NCBI RefSeq assembly: GCF_003014535.1
Contig: NZ_PYGD01000001.1
Location: 682,001-746,000 of the forward strand
DNA: 64,000 bases
DNA from: Taibaiella chishuiensis
Lineage (GTDB): Bacteria; Bacteroidota; Bacteroidia; Chitinophagales; Chitinophagaceae
Direction: 5' to 3'
Shown: piece after piece, positions 1 to 8,211 of the stretch
How the letters are laid out: each line of letters starts with the position of its first letter
Position numbering within the stretch: the first letter of the stretch is position 1
The notes under the pieces: model-generated
Told to the model about the DNA's origin: nothing
The model's input: the letters and a program-made list of their open reading frames with translations, nothing else
The model's database searches: none
Translations under genes and position numbers: made by a program

Positions 1-776
1 GCATAAGTAATCTGGTCGTCGATAGACTTATCAGACAGGGAAAGGAATTTTTCGCTGTTGGTCAGGGCGTTATCATATTTACCGGCGCGGTAGTATGCGT
101 TAGCCAGCTCTTTGTAAGGCAGCGGGTTAGAAGGATCCTGGTCTTTGGCGAGGTTATAGTTTTTCAGCGCATCCTCGTATTTGTGCGCAGCATACCACAG
201 CGAACCGATCTTAGAGTAGGCCAGGGAGTTGTTGGTTCCTTTCTCTACTGCTTTTTCGTAGCTGGACATGGCATTACCACCGTCCCTTGCTTTAAGGTAA
301 GCGTCGCCCAGGCCGATCAGGGTATTGGCTTCGCCGGGGTTGATCTCAAGCGCTTTCTGGTACCAGGTAATCGCATCCTGGATGTTGCCGCCGTTGCTGT
401 AGGTAATGGCGTCGGCAGCTACTTTATATTTTTCCCATTCTTTCTTTTTCGCTTTATCTACGATAGCCAGCAATTGTTTTGCGGCTTCGTCTTTTTTACC
501 TTCTGCAAAAAGGACGCGGGCCATACCGGCCTGGTTGTAGAAGTTTTCCGGATTTTTCGAAAAAATCTGGCGGGCGGCATCTTTGTTCTCCATGCCCAGT
601 TCGGACAGTCCTAACAGGTAGTTGGCCTGGTCTTCTTTACCGGCTATGGATTCCAATGCTTTTTTTGCACTTTCAAAACGACCATAATTGATCATTTTTT
701 CACCCTCTTGCACAGACTGCGCACCTACATGAAAAGCCAGGGACGTAGCCACTGCTATTGCAATTAATCGTTTCAT
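1..776 (-). CDS. Tetratricopeptide-repeat protein, secreted (C-terminus beyond window)
   Basis: Reading leftwards from the ATG at 774-776, the protein begins with a signal peptide (MKRLIAIAVATSLAFHVGAQ) and continues as a chain of TPR-like helix pairs, e.g. around LEINPGEANTLIGLGDAYLK and DPSNPLPYKELANAYYRAGK. It runs off the left edge, so its length is unknown. TPR arrays bind proteins or peptides; this one is exported, probably to the periplasm or outer membrane. It lies 71 bp downstream of the PstS-like lipoprotein on the same strand and is likely cotranscribed. In Bacteroidota this pair often follows exbB/exbD/tonB genes, so a role near TonB-linked envelope functions is an inference. The partner protein is not identifiable from the sequence. 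Confidence 0.85.
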   Translation of the reverse strand, partial: MKRLIAIAVATSLAFHVGAQSVQEGEKMINYGRFESAKKALESIAGKEDQANYLLGLSELGMENKDAARQIFSKNPENFYNQAGMARVLFAEGKKDEAAKQLLAIVDKAKKKEWEKYKVAADAITYSNGGNIQDAITWYQKALEINPGEANTLIGLGDAYLKARDGGNAMSSYEKAVEKGTNNSLAYSKIGSLWYAAHKYEDALKNYNLAKDQDPSNPLPYKELANAYYRAGKYDNALTNSEKFLSLSDKSIDDQITY

Positions 777-847
777 TTTTTACTTTAATTTATTGTGGTG
801 TAGTTTTAATGTATAAAAAATAAAATTTATGGGGTAAAAAATGGGGT

Positions 848-1777
848 CTAAGGTTTTATTTCCGCTTCACGGATACGTAACTGCACCCTTAAAGGTACCA
901 AACGCGCTTTACTGAAAATTAATTGTCCCGGCTCGCTGCACAGGAAATTAATAAAGCCGGTGCCTAATCCCTGCCAGGATTCCCTGCTTACAAAATAGAG
1001 CGACCGTCTCAGCGGGTATTTCTTTAAGGCAATATAGGCCTGGTAAGGTTCGTAGAACTTGCCGGTAGAGTCGTCCATAAGTGAAACCACGCGTATGCCT
1101 TTCCGGAACTTGCCTACGCCGTTGATGTCGCTGTCTTCCGGATCGTAAACGTGGCTTACGCCTACAATACCCAGGCTGTTCTCGTTCTCCGTTACATATT
1201 TGATAACCGATGCATTGTCTTTTACCGCGTAGGATTTAGACGATAATTTCTGGCCGGGGATTAATGAGTCCATCATATATCTTACCGTACCGGATTGCTG
1301 GTTGTCGAAAACGATGGTATACGGCCTCGAAAAAGTACCCTGTAATACCGTGCGCAACTGGCCCAGGGTCATCAGGCTGTCGGGCGAATTGGGATGAACG
1401 ATCACCGCGATCGCATCCATGGCTACAGGCAGCGATTTTATTTTTATGCCATTACTCTTCATGGTTTCCTTTTCCTGCGTACTCAGGTCGCGGGTGGTCA
1501 GGATGAGGCGGGCGCTGTCTTTAAAAAGATCTTCGATACACTGGTTTTCGGGTTTGTATTGCACCCGTATGGTCGCATCGGGAAACGAGGAATCGAAAAC
1601 CTTCAGTTCCTGCTCGATCACCGGCTTGAAACTTTCATCTACGGTGATGCTGATATTGCCCTTCTGCGTGGTCTCTGCGGGTTCTTCTTTTATCGCTTTC
1701 CCGTTGTTGCAGGAAATCATAAAAAAGCCCAGGCCCAAGGCTGCAATTCCGGAAAAAAAGTATGTGCGAAGCGCCAT
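848..1777 (-). CDS. PstS-like phosphate-binding family lipoprotein
   Basis: 309 aa from the ATG at 1775-1777. An open frame continues upstream to 2026, but the residues there do not look like protein of this family, and the chosen start gives a lipoprotein signal (MALRTYFFSGIAALGLGFFMI followed by SC with the lipobox Cys). The body resembles periplasmic phosphate-binding PstS proteins: VAMDAIAVIVHPNSP in the first half, LGQLRTVLQGTF, and FINFLCSEPGQLIFSKARLVP near the end. No pst transport genes are nearby. The gene is followed by a secreted TPR gene. In Bacteroidota such solitary PstS-like lipoproteins often sit beside TonB-system genes, and their ligand is uncertain. A well-formed promoter lies about 125 bp upstream. 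Confidence 0.8.
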   Translation of the reverse strand: MALRTYFFSGIAALGLGFFMISCNNGKAIKEEPAETTQKGNISITVDESFKPVIEQELKVFDSSFPDATIRVQYKPENQCIEDLFKDSARLILTTRDLSTQEKETMKSNGIKIKSLPVAMDAIAVIVHPNSPDSLMTLGQLRTVLQGTFSRPYTIVFDNQQSGTVRYMMDSLIPGQKLSSKSYAVKDNASVIKYVTENENSLGIVGVSHVYDPEDSDINGVGKFRKGIRVVSLMDDSTGKFYEPYQAYIALKKYPLRRSLYFVSRESWQGLGTGFINFLCSEPGQLIFSKARLVPLRVQLRIREAEIKP

Positions 1778-1902
1778 ATTGCAATAATACAAGTAATTTG
1801 AAAAAGGAAAAAACGAATAACTTATTCTGTAACAAGAAATTAACATCGCGACCCTACGGGTTGTGAATGTTATAATAAAGATGCCTGTTTCTTTAAAATC
1901 CA

Positions 1903-1933
1903 CAAATTTACCAAGCTGCAACCGTAAAACAAA
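1903..1933 (-). promoter_or_regulatory. Bacteroidota-type promoter upstream of the PstS-like gene
   Basis: On the minus strand TTTG (1930-1933) is followed by exactly 19 bases and then TAAATTTG (1903-1910). This is an exact match to the Bacteroidota primary sigma consensus TTTG-N19-TAnnTTTG. It sits about 125 bp before the start codon at 1777, inside the non-coding stretch between tag and the PstS-like gene, and would drive the PstS-like/TPR pair. It is the best promoter match found in the window. Confidence 0.6.
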
Positions 1934-1976
1934 GCTTTGTTGCCGGAAGCAACGGAAAGATAAAGCGGCCGGGTGT

Positions 1977-2549
1977 TCAGGACCGCCCCACCTGCCTGTG
2001 CCGGAAACAAGACACCAGGTGGTCATTGATCATACCGGCAGCCTGCATAAAAGCATAACAAATGGTGCTGCCTACAAATTTAAATCCCCGCTTTTTCAGG
2101 TCGGCGCTCATGGCATCCGATTCGGGGCTCGTGGCCCGTATATCGTCTGTAGTGCGGCAGCGGGTTTGCAGGGTTTTGCCACCGGTAAACTGCCAGATAT
2201 AACGGTCGAAGGAGCCAAATTCCTTTTGTACGGCCAGGAAGGCCTGTGCATTGATTACGGCTGCCTTTATCTTCAGCCCGTTGCGGATAATGCCCTCATC
2301 GGCCATCAGTGCAGCGATACGGTCCTGGTCGAAGCGCGCCACCTTGCGGGCGTCGAAACCGGCAAAGGCCTTGCGGAAGGCTTCCCGGCGGTACAGTATG
2401 GTACGCCAGCTCAGCCCCGCCTGGAAGGCATCGAGCACCAGGAATTCGAACAATTTGCGATCGTCGTGTGCCGGTTCGCCCCATTCTTCGTCGTGGTAGC
2501 GGATCATGAGCGGATCGCCAGCCGGCCATGCACAGCTTTTCGTCGCCAT
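1977..2549 (-). CDS. tag: DNA-3-methyladenine glycosylase I
   Basis: 190 aa, the usual length of Tag. The enzyme excises 3-methyladenine from alkylated DNA in the cytoplasm, the first step of base excision repair. The zinc-binding residues are in place: Cys6, His19, His177 and Cys181, matching the E. coli set with an offset of two. The family signatures YHDEEWGEP, FQAGLSWRTIL and MINDHLVSC are visible. The start codon lies only 9 bp beyond the T-run of a strong hairpin terminator that follows the upstream aminotransferase gene, so there is little room for an independent promoter in between. Expression may depend on read-through or on a start inside the terminator region. Confidence 0.95.
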   Translation of the reverse strand: MATKSCAWPAGDPLMIRYHDEEWGEPAHDDRKLFEFLVLDAFQAGLSWRTILYRREAFRKAFAGFDARKVARFDQDRIAALMADEGIIRNGLKIKAAVINAQAFLAVQKEFGSFDRYIWQFTGGKTLQTRCRTTDDIRATSPESDAMSADLKKRGFKFVGSTICYAFMQAAGMINDHLVSCFRHRQVGRS

Positions 2550-2557
2550 AGGCTGAT

Positions 2558-2587
2558 AAAAAAAGTCCCGCAGCCATGCTGCGGGAC
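2558..2587 (-). terminator. Intrinsic terminator after the aminotransferase gene
   Basis: A perfect 10-bp GC-rich stem (2565-2574 with 2578-2587) closes a three-base loop. Read on the minus strand it is followed by seven T residues (2558-2564). It begins 14 bp after the aminotransferase stop codon and ends 9 bp before the tag start codon. Confidence 0.85.
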
Positions 2588-2600
2588 CGGTTAACAGTTC

Positions 2601-3794
2601 TTATTTATTGGGATAAGCTTTGAGTGCCGCTTCGAGGCAGTCCATCGCCTTATCGATTGCTTCGTCGTTCAGTACATAGGCAAGCCGTACTTCGTCCTGG
2701 CCCAGGCCCGGTGTGGCATAGAAGCCGCTCGCCGGCGCCATCATAACCGTGGCGCCTTCGTGCTCGAACGATTCCAGCAGCCACTGGCAAAAGTCTTCGC
2801 TGCTTTTTACCGGCAGTTTGGCCATCGCATAGAAAGCGCCGCCCGGGTTAGGACAGGTAACGCCGTCCATAGCCTGCAGGCGTTTTACCAGCAGGTCCCT
2901 GCGCGAGGCATACTCGGCCAGTACGGCATCGAAGTAGTTATCGGGCAGGTCGCAGGCGGCTTCGCCCAGTATCTGTTCGAAGGTGGGTGGAGAAAGGCGG
3001 GCCTGTGCAAATTTAAGCGCGGCGTTCAGTACCTCTTTATTGTGCGTAACCAGGGCCCCGATACGGGCGCCGCAGGCGCTGTAGCGTTTAGAGATGGTAT
3101 CCATCAGGATAGCATGCTGTTCCAGCCCTTCGAGCTGCAGTGCCGAGATATGCGTCTGGCCGTCGTAGCAGAACTCGCGGTAGGCTTCGTCGCTGAACAG
3201 GAACAGGTCGTGCTTTACGCAGATATCACGCAACACCTCCAGTTCGGCCTGGCTGTACAGGTAACCGGTAGGGTTGTTGGGGTTGCAGATCAGGATGGCC
3301 TTGGTCTTTGGTGTTACCGCTTTTTCGAAGGCTTCGATAGGCGGCAGGGCAAAATTATCTTCGATAGAGGAATTGATCGGTACTACCTTGATTGCTGCAG
3401 AAACGGCAAAACCGTTGTAGTTAGCATAGAAAGGCTCTGGGATAATGACTTCGTCGCCCGGGTTGAGACAGCTCATCAGCGCGAAGAGAATAGCTTCCGA
3501 ACCGCCGGTGGTCACGATAATTTCGTCGGCGTTTACGGTAATGTTGCGGCTGCCGTAATACCCGGCCAGCTTCTGGCGGTAGCTTTCGAAACCCTGGCTG
3601 GGGCTATATTCCAGCACTTTTACATTGGCATCGTGTACCGCCTGTATAATGCTGGGCGGCGTTTCGATATCGGGCTGACCGATGTTGAGGTGATATACTT
3701 TAAGCCCTTTTTTCCTGGCCTTATCGGCATAGGGCGTCAATTTGCGGATGGGGGAGGGTGGCATCTGCACCCCGCGGTCAGATATTTTTGGCAT
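2601..3794 (-). CDS. PLP-dependent aminotransferase, class I (aspartate aminotransferase family)
   Basis: 397 aa from MPKISDRGVQM; an in-frame ATG at 3818 would add eight atypical residues, and homologues normally begin with the MPKIS-type sequence. Fold-type I features are clear: NPNNPTG at about 171-177, SDEAY at 201-205 and the Schiff-base lysine K236 in TISKRYSACGARIG, with a substrate-carboxylate arginine near the end in EVRLAYVLND. It transfers amino groups between an amino acid and 2-oxoglutarate in the cytoplasm; aspartate is the best substrate guess, but the sequence alone does not separate it from related amino donors. It is transcribed away from the FKBP gene and ends at a strong terminator. 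Confidence 0.9.
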   Translation of the reverse strand: MPKISDRGVQMPPSPIRKLTPYADKARKKGLKVYHLNIGQPDIETPPSIIQAVHDANVKVLEYSPSQGFESYRQKLAGYYGSRNITVNADEIIVTTGGSEAILFALMSCLNPGDEVIIPEPFYANYNGFAVSAAIKVVPINSSIEDNFALPPIEAFEKAVTPKTKAILICNPNNPTGYLYSQAELEVLRDICVKHDLFLFSDEAYREFCYDGQTHISALQLEGLEQHAILMDTISKRYSACGARIGALVTHNKEVLNAALKFAQARLSPPTFEQILGEAACDLPDNYFDAVLAEYASRRDLLVKRLQAMDGVTCPNPGGAFYAMAKLPVKSSEDFCQWLLESFEHEGATVMMAPASGFYATPGLGQDEVRLAYVLNDEAIDKAMDCLEAALKAYPNK

Positions 3795-3798
3795 GGGG

Positions 3799-3806
3799 CA
3801 AAAATA
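3799..3806 (-). promoter_or_regulatory. Possible -7 element overlapping the aminotransferase start region
   Basis: On the minus strand TATTTTTG matches TAnnTTTG and lies five bases before the ATG at 3794. If used, the transcript would be nearly leaderless. No TTTG is found at the expected distance upstream, so this is weak. Confidence 0.3.
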
Positions 3807-4067
3807 GGCATTTTGCACATCGGTTGCGCATAAGACAAGCGGCGTCTTCCTGTACAGACGGGATGATACCGGTACAAACGCTGGCTGTTTTTATATTGTT
3901 TTCTGATCATGGTTAGCTACGCCGTTTATCATTGCGAAAACAGCAGAACCGGTATTGCCGGGTTATCGCCGACTGACCCGGTAAAATATTATCAAAAGAT
4001 TATCATCCAACCGTAAGGCCCTGTTATTATACATTTTACAATAATATAACCGCGGCATCCGCAGGGA

Positions 4068-4075
4068 TATATTTG
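4068..4075 (+). promoter_or_regulatory. Candidate -7 promoter element for the FKBP gene
   Basis: TATATTTG fits the Bacteroidota -7 consensus TAnnTTTG, 68 bp before the start codon. No good TTTG partner lies 19-21 bases upstream. The remainder of the 348-bp gap 3795-4142 holds AT-rich sequence with an imperfect inverted repeat near 4022-4050; no gene or RNA was recognised in it. Confidence 0.4.
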
Positions 4076-4142
4076 CCCGTTTGGTCAAATAGGAATATCT
4101 TGCAAACTATTTTAATTTTTAATTCCACAAAAACAGGATTTT

Positions 4143-4571
4143 ATGTCAACAGTAAAAGCGGGCGATACCGTAAACGTACATTACCATGGAAAATTAACAG
4201 ACGGAACTACTTTTGATAGCTCCGAAGGCCGCGCTCCACTGCAATTTACCGTAGGCGAAGGACAAGTAATTAAAGGATTTGACGATGCGCTGATCGACAT
4301 GAAAGTCGGCGATAAGAAAACCGTGAACATCCCTGTAGAAGAAGCATATGGTCCGGCTGCACCCGAAAACTTTATCGAATTCCCTAAAACAGATTTCCCA
4401 CCTGAAATGGAGCCCGTAGTAGGCGCGCAACTGCACCTCAGCGACAACCAGGGTAACCAGTTCCCGGTAGTGATCTCCGAAGTAAAAGAGGAAACCGTAG
4501 TATTGGATGCCAATCATCCGCTGGCCGGCAAAGACCTGATCTTTGACATCGAGCTGGTGAGCATCGGGTAA
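4143..4571 (+). CDS. FKBP-type peptidyl-prolyl cis-trans isomerase (SlyD-like)
   Basis: 142 aa. The protein catalyses cis-trans isomerisation of prolyl bonds and acts as a cytoplasmic folding helper; no signal peptide is present. The FKBP core is visible at VNVHYHGKLTDGTTFDSS and GEGQVIKGFDDAL, followed by an inserted flap domain (about residues 67-120) of the SlyD type, and the core is completed by HPLAGKDLIFDIELVSI. The metal-binding His/Cys-rich tail of E. coli SlyD is absent, which is usual for many family members. It forms its own short transcription unit, flanked by a candidate -7 box upstream and two hairpins downstream. Confidence 0.95.
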   Translation: MSTVKAGDTVNVHYHGKLTDGTTFDSSEGRAPLQFTVGEGQVIKGFDDALIDMKVGDKKTVNIPVEEAYGPAAPENFIEFPKTDFPPEMEPVVGAQLHLSDNQGNQFPVVISEVKEETVVLDANHPLAGKDLIFDIELVSIG

Positions 4572-4592
4572 TATAACTAAGTTAAAATTTCA

Positions 4593-4610
4593 GGCCGGAA
4601 GCCGGTTTTT
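4593..4610 (+). terminator. Weak hairpin with T-run after the FKBP gene
   Basis: A short CCGG/CCGG stem extended by G-T pairs, with a three-base loop, is followed by five T residues. It starts 22 bp after the stop codon. The stem is short, so the stronger hairpin at 4717-4750 may be the real end of the transcript. Confidence 0.4.
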
Positions 4611-4716
4611 GCCTTATCAGCCGATAAAGCAAGAGTTGCTCCGGGCGATGAAGACCAGGCCTGTACCGTAGAACAGGGCATTTAGCCTCCTGCTGATACG
4701 GGCCCTGTAAAAAGCG

Positions 4717-4750
4717 AAAAACCCCGCGGTATTATACCCGCGGGGTTTTT
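4717..4750 (+). terminator. Strong intrinsic terminator between the FKBP and exbB-like genes
   Basis: A perfect 13-bp stem (4717-4729 with 4738-4750) around an eight-base loop has an A-run on its left side and a T-run on its right side, so it can act on both strands. It separates the FKBP transcript from the exbB-like gene starting at 4800. Confidence 0.85.
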
Positions 4751-4763
4751 ATATAGGCTTTTG

Positions 4764-4771
4764 TATATTTG
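4764..4771 (+). promoter_or_regulatory. Candidate -7 element for the exbB-like gene
   Basis: TATATTTG matches TAnnTTTG and is followed by GCCC, the same context as at 4068 and 53609. It lies 28 bp before the start codon at 4800. The -33 position falls within the preceding terminator and does not read TTTG. Confidence 0.45.
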
Positions 4772-4799
4772 CCCATTAAATTTAAACTTGTTACCCCTG

Positions 4800-5501
4800 A
4801 TGTCTCTGATCCTTTTCCTACAAGCTCCCGTGGCTGATACGATACACCAACTTACACAGGCTGCTCCGCCGGCTGCGCCCGAACAACTGTCGCTCTGGTA
4901 CCTGTTGAAAGAAGGCGGCGTGCTGATGATCCCCCTGTTGCTTTGTAGTATCGTGGCGGTATACATCTTTATCGAACGCCTGCTGGCGATCCGTAAAGCG
5001 GGTAAGACGCCGAACGATTTTATGCTGCGTATCCGCGAAAAGATAACCGAGGGCAGTATTCCCGGCGCCCAGTCGCTTTGCAAAAGCTACGATGCTGCCA
5101 TTCCGCGTATGATCAGTAAAGGCATAAGCCGTATCGGTAAGCCGGTAGACCATATCGAAAAGTCGATGGAGAACACCGGCAAGCTGGAAGTATACCAGAT
5201 GGAGAAAAACCTGAGCGTATTGTCGACCATAGCAGGCATTGCCCCTATGCTGGGCTTCCTGGGTACGATCGCGGGTATGGTTATCCTGTTCTTCAATATC
5301 CAGCACCAGGGTTTCGATATTAAAAGTATGGCCGGGGGTATCTATACCAAAATGGTAACATCGGCTGTGGGCCTTATTATCGGTCTTATTGCCTATGTAG
5401 CCCATAATTATCTTAATGCACAGATCAATCGTAATGTGAACAAAATGGAAGCGGCCGCCGCCGACTTCCTGGATATGCTGCACCAGCCCGCGCATAGCTA
5501 A
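4800..5501 (+). CDS. MotA/TolQ/ExbB-family proton channel protein
   Basis: 233 aa from the ATG at 4800; the frame opens at a non-ATG codon at 4761, but that would include the -7 box. ExbB/TolQ proteins form an inner-membrane proton channel that, with an ExbD/TolR partner, powers outer-membrane transport or envelope constriction. Three membrane spans are visible: about residues 38-58 (LMIPLLLCSIVAVYIFIERLL), near 140-165 around MLGFLGTIAGMVILFFNI, and near 180-200 around SAVGLIIGLIAYVAHNYL. The signature GFLGTIAGM is intact. Unusually, no exbD or tonB gene follows; the next gene on the strand is a sugar-phosphate transferase 121 bp away, so the partner must be encoded elsewhere. Confidence 0.9.
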   Translation: MSLILFLQAPVADTIHQLTQAAPPAAPEQLSLWYLLKEGGVLMIPLLLCSIVAVYIFIERLLAIRKAGKTPNDFMLRIREKITEGSIPGAQSLCKSYDAAIPRMISKGISRIGKPVDHIEKSMENTGKLEVYQMEKNLSVLSTIAGIAPMLGFLGTIAGMVILFFNIQHQGFDIKSMAGGIYTKMVTSAVGLIIGLIAYVAHNYLNAQINRNVNKMEAAAADFLDMLHQPAHS

Positions 5502-5622
5502 AGGCATAAAACACCTGTGCTAAGCCACCAGAGTAACAGGTTCGACAGTTAAAATACTTTTTGTTCGCTGCATACTAAAATGTCTTTCCTTTCGTTAGGA
5601 AGACGATAACCCTTAAATTATT

Positions 5623-6672
5623 ATGCTGGATGTAGCAGAATATCTATACATTTTTATTGCCTTTGCCTTATCTCTGTTAATTCATTACCTGGTCATTCAT
5701 TTGACCCACCAGCGTGGTATCTTCCTGGATGAGCACGATAAAGTACAAAAAGTGCATGACCATCCTACACCAAGGATAGGCGGACTGGGTATTTTCCTGG
5801 CCTCCATGTTTATGCTCAACGACCAGGCCACCGGCGGCTACCTGATGCTGGCGGCAATTCCCGCTTTTATAGCCGGTTTTCTCGAAGACTATTCCGGCAA
5901 GGTAAGCCCGGAGCAACGCCTGGCTATCATGTTCCTCTCGCCGGTAATGGCAATCGTAATGCTGCCCGACAGCATACTTTCCCAATGGTTTTTTACACCG
6001 GCTGCTGGCATACTGGGCATCGTTGCCAGCGCCGTGCTGATGGTAGCGCTGGTAAACGGGGTTAACTTTACCGATGGTCAGAACGGCCTGGCCTCAGGCA
6101 CGGTGCTGATAAGCCTGCTGGCTATGATGATCATCGGCGTACAGCTCAACGACAAATCGGTAGTGTATGTTACGGCCATCGTTGGCGCATCGATCCTGGC
6201 GTTCCTGATCTATAATTTTCCTGCAGGCAAGATATTCCTGGGTGACGGCGGGGCCTACCTGCTCGGCTTTATGCTGGCTGCTATCGGTATCATCGTGGTG
6301 CAGCGGCACCGTACCGAGGTGTCGCCTTTCCTGGTGGTTGCCCTTACGGTATACCCTTTGTGGGAGGTTGCCTTTTCGACGTTCCGCAAGCTTTTCTACG
6401 ACCATATATCACCGTTTACCTCCGACGACTACCATATGCACCAGTTGCTGTACCGCAACCATAGCCGGGGTAAGGCTTACCTGCCGGTACTGTTCCTGTT
6501 GCCGGCACAGATCGTCGTTTCCTGCTTTGCAATCATCTTTTATAATAATACTTTAGCCTTAATTTTAATCACAGCGGTCTATGTGGTCTGTTATGTAGCG
6601 CTTTACTTTTACGAAAGAAGACGAAAAGGTATACGGGGGGCAGCTGCAGGCCGGGGCCTTCATGATGTATAA
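5623..6672 (+). CDS. WecA/MraY-family undecaprenyl-phosphate sugar-1-phosphate transferase
   Basis: 349 aa, polytopic membrane protein with about ten hydrophobic spans. The family transfers a sugar-1-phosphate, usually GlcNAc-1-P, from a UDP-sugar to undecaprenyl phosphate and so starts a glycan repeat at the inner face of the inner membrane. Visible motifs are HPTPRIGGLG, LEDYSGKVSPEQRL (the metal-binding pair is ED rather than the common DD), VNFTDGQNGLASG, IFLGDGGAYLLG and the cytoplasmic HMHQLLYR. It precedes ugd by 10 bp and heads the polysaccharide locus. The UDP-sugar substrate cannot be read from the sequence. A second, WbpL-like initiating transferase lies at 46351-47313. Confidence 0.9.
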   Translation: MLDVAEYLYIFIAFALSLLIHYLVIHLTHQRGIFLDEHDKVQKVHDHPTPRIGGLGIFLASMFMLNDQATGGYLMLAAIPAFIAGFLEDYSGKVSPEQRLAIMFLSPVMAIVMLPDSILSQWFFTPAAGILGIVASAVLMVALVNGVNFTDGQNGLASGTVLISLLAMMIIGVQLNDKSVVYVTAIVGASILAFLIYNFPAGKIFLGDGGAYLLGFMLAAIGIIVVQRHRTEVSPFLVVALTVYPLWEVAFSTFRKLFYDHISPFTSDDYHMHQLLYRNHSRGKAYLPVLFLLPAQIVVSCFAIIFYNNTLALILITAVYVVCYVALYFYERRRKGIRGAAAGRGLHDV

Positions 6673-6682
6673 AAATAAATAA

Positions 6683-8008
6683 ATGAAAATAATAGTTGTA
6701 GGTACCGGCTATGTAGGCCTGGTTACCGGAGCTTGTCTGAGCGATGTGGGTATTGATGTGACCTGTATTGATATTGACCGGAAAAAAATAGATAACCTTA
6801 ACGAGGGTATCCTGCCTATATATGAGCCCGGGCTCGAAGAGATCGTACACCAGAATGCCCAGAAGGGCCGCCTGAAGTTTTCGACTTCTATAGCCGAACA
6901 TATTACCGACGCCGACATTATTTTTATCGCTGTGGGTACGCCCGAAGGTGAAGATGGCAGCGCCGACCTGCAGTATGTGCTGGCCGTGGCCGACCAGATC
7001 GGCACCCACCTGGAGCAATATGCGGTGGTGGTTACCAAGAGCACCGTGCCGGTAGGTTCGTCGGTAAGGGTAAAAGAGGCGATCGGCAAGGCTATGGCGC
7101 GCGAAGGCCGCCAGGTACCTTTTGATGTGGCATCCAACCCGGAATTTCTGAAAGAGGGCGCGGCTATCAATGATTTTATGAGTCCCGACCGGATCGTGAT
7201 CGGGGTGGAAAGCGAACAGGCGCGCAAAGCCCTGGAGCAATTGTACAAGCCATTTTTGCTGAACGGTTTCCGGATTATTTTTATGGATATCCCTTCGGCC
7301 GAGATGACCAAATATGCCGCCAACGCGATGCTGGCTACCCGTATCAGTTTTATGAACGATATCGCCAACCTCTGCGAGCGGGTCGGCGCCGACATTAACC
7401 AGGTGCGTACGGGTATCGGGTCGGACCCCCGTATCGGTAATAAATTCCTGTACGCTGGGATCGGTTATGGCGGGGCCTGTTTCCCCAAGGATGTAAAGGC
7501 GCTGATGAATACCGGCGAACAACACGGACATGCCCTGCGGATACTAGAAGTGGTAGAAGAGGTAAACAACCGCCAGAAACTCGTTCTTTTCCATAAGTTG
7601 GAAAAACACTTCGGCGGGGACCTGGCCGGGAAGACCATCGCGATATGGGGCCTTTCGTTTAAACCGCAAACTGACGATATGCGCGAGGCGCCTTCCATAT
7701 TGGTGGTCGATGCGCTGGTAAAAGCGGGCGTAAAGGTACAGGCCTACGATCCTATCGCTATTAAAGAGGCGCCGCGTTATATACCACACGATATTACCTA
7801 TGCTGAAGATGAATACAAGGCATTAGAAGGCGCCGATGCATTGCTGCTGCTTACGGAGTGGCGGGAATTCAGGCTGCCCGACTGGGAAAGAGTGAAGGAG
7901 TTGATGAAGACGCCGCTTATATTCGATGGCAGGAATATCTATAATGCCAAGGAACTGGAAGGCTTAGGCTTCAACTATTTCTGTATTGGTGTGGGTGGCG
8001 TTGTGTAA
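6683..8008 (+). CDS. ugd: UDP-glucose 6-dehydrogenase
   Basis: 441 aa. It oxidises UDP-glucose twice with NAD+ to UDP-glucuronic acid in the cytoplasm, supplying uronic acid to the polysaccharide. The N-terminal Rossmann motif VGTGYVGLVTGACLSD, the substrate-binding segment SNPEFLKEGAAI and the catalytic cysteine in GGACFPKDVKAL are intact, and the C-terminal domain has WGLSFKPQTDDMREAPS. GDP-mannose dehydrogenase shares the fold; the motifs and length favour UDP-glucose. It starts 10 bp after the upstream transferase gene and is followed by about 200 bp with a possible promoter, so the export genes downstream may be separately transcribed. Confidence 0.93.
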   Translation: MKIIVVGTGYVGLVTGACLSDVGIDVTCIDIDRKKIDNLNEGILPIYEPGLEEIVHQNAQKGRLKFSTSIAEHITDADIIFIAVGTPEGEDGSADLQYVLAVADQIGTHLEQYAVVVTKSTVPVGSSVRVKEAIGKAMAREGRQVPFDVASNPEFLKEGAAINDFMSPDRIVIGVESEQARKALEQLYKPFLLNGFRIIFMDIPSAEMTKYAANAMLATRISFMNDIANLCERVGADINQVRTGIGSDPRIGNKFLYAGIGYGGACFPKDVKALMNTGEQHGHALRILEVVEEVNNRQKLVLFHKLEKHFGGDLAGKTIAIWGLSFKPQTDDMREAPSILVVDALVKAGVKVQAYDPIAIKEAPRYIPHDITYAEDEYKALEGADALLLLTEWREFRLPDWERVKELMKTPLIFDGRNIYNAKELEGLGFNYFCIGVGGVV

Positions 8009-8107
8009 ATCCTCATCGTGCTGAAAGCTAGGCCTGTTTGTGGTTATTTTTTATTTAATAATGGCACGATTTTTGGCACACTGGCTCAAATAGTAGAAAA
8101 AGAATAG

Positions 8108-8115
8108 TAGTTTTG
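8108..8115 (+). promoter_or_regulatory. Candidate -7 element upstream of the export gene
   Basis: TAGTTTTG matches TAnnTTTG in the 203-bp gap after ugd, 96 bp before the SLBB gene. No convincing TTTG lies at the expected -33 distance. It could start a transcript covering the remainder of the polysaccharide locus. Confidence 0.4.
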
Positions 8116-8211
8116 CGCACAATATTGAATTTTTTTACATACCAGAATTTTTATCACCAAATCCAGGTCTGCTGACCAATCCTGTTAAGCATCCACAATT
8201 CGTAGTAATAG

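Noticed and set aside
1778-2026. N-terminal extension of the PstS-like protein
   Set aside because: The extended frame contains the promoter on the same strand and overlaps tag; the lipoprotein signal at 1777 gives a better start.
1863-2594. 243-codon plus-strand frame opposite tag
   Set aside because: tag has all four zinc ligands in place; this frame is a shadow and covers the terminator too.
2760-3833. 357-codon plus-strand frame opposite the aminotransferase
   Set aside because: The minus-strand gene has all PLP-enzyme motifs; the opposite frame has none.
4022-4050. Imperfect AT-rich inverted repeat upstream of the FKBP gene
   Set aside because: The arms pair poorly and such repeats are expected by chance in AT-rich sequence; no operator was called.
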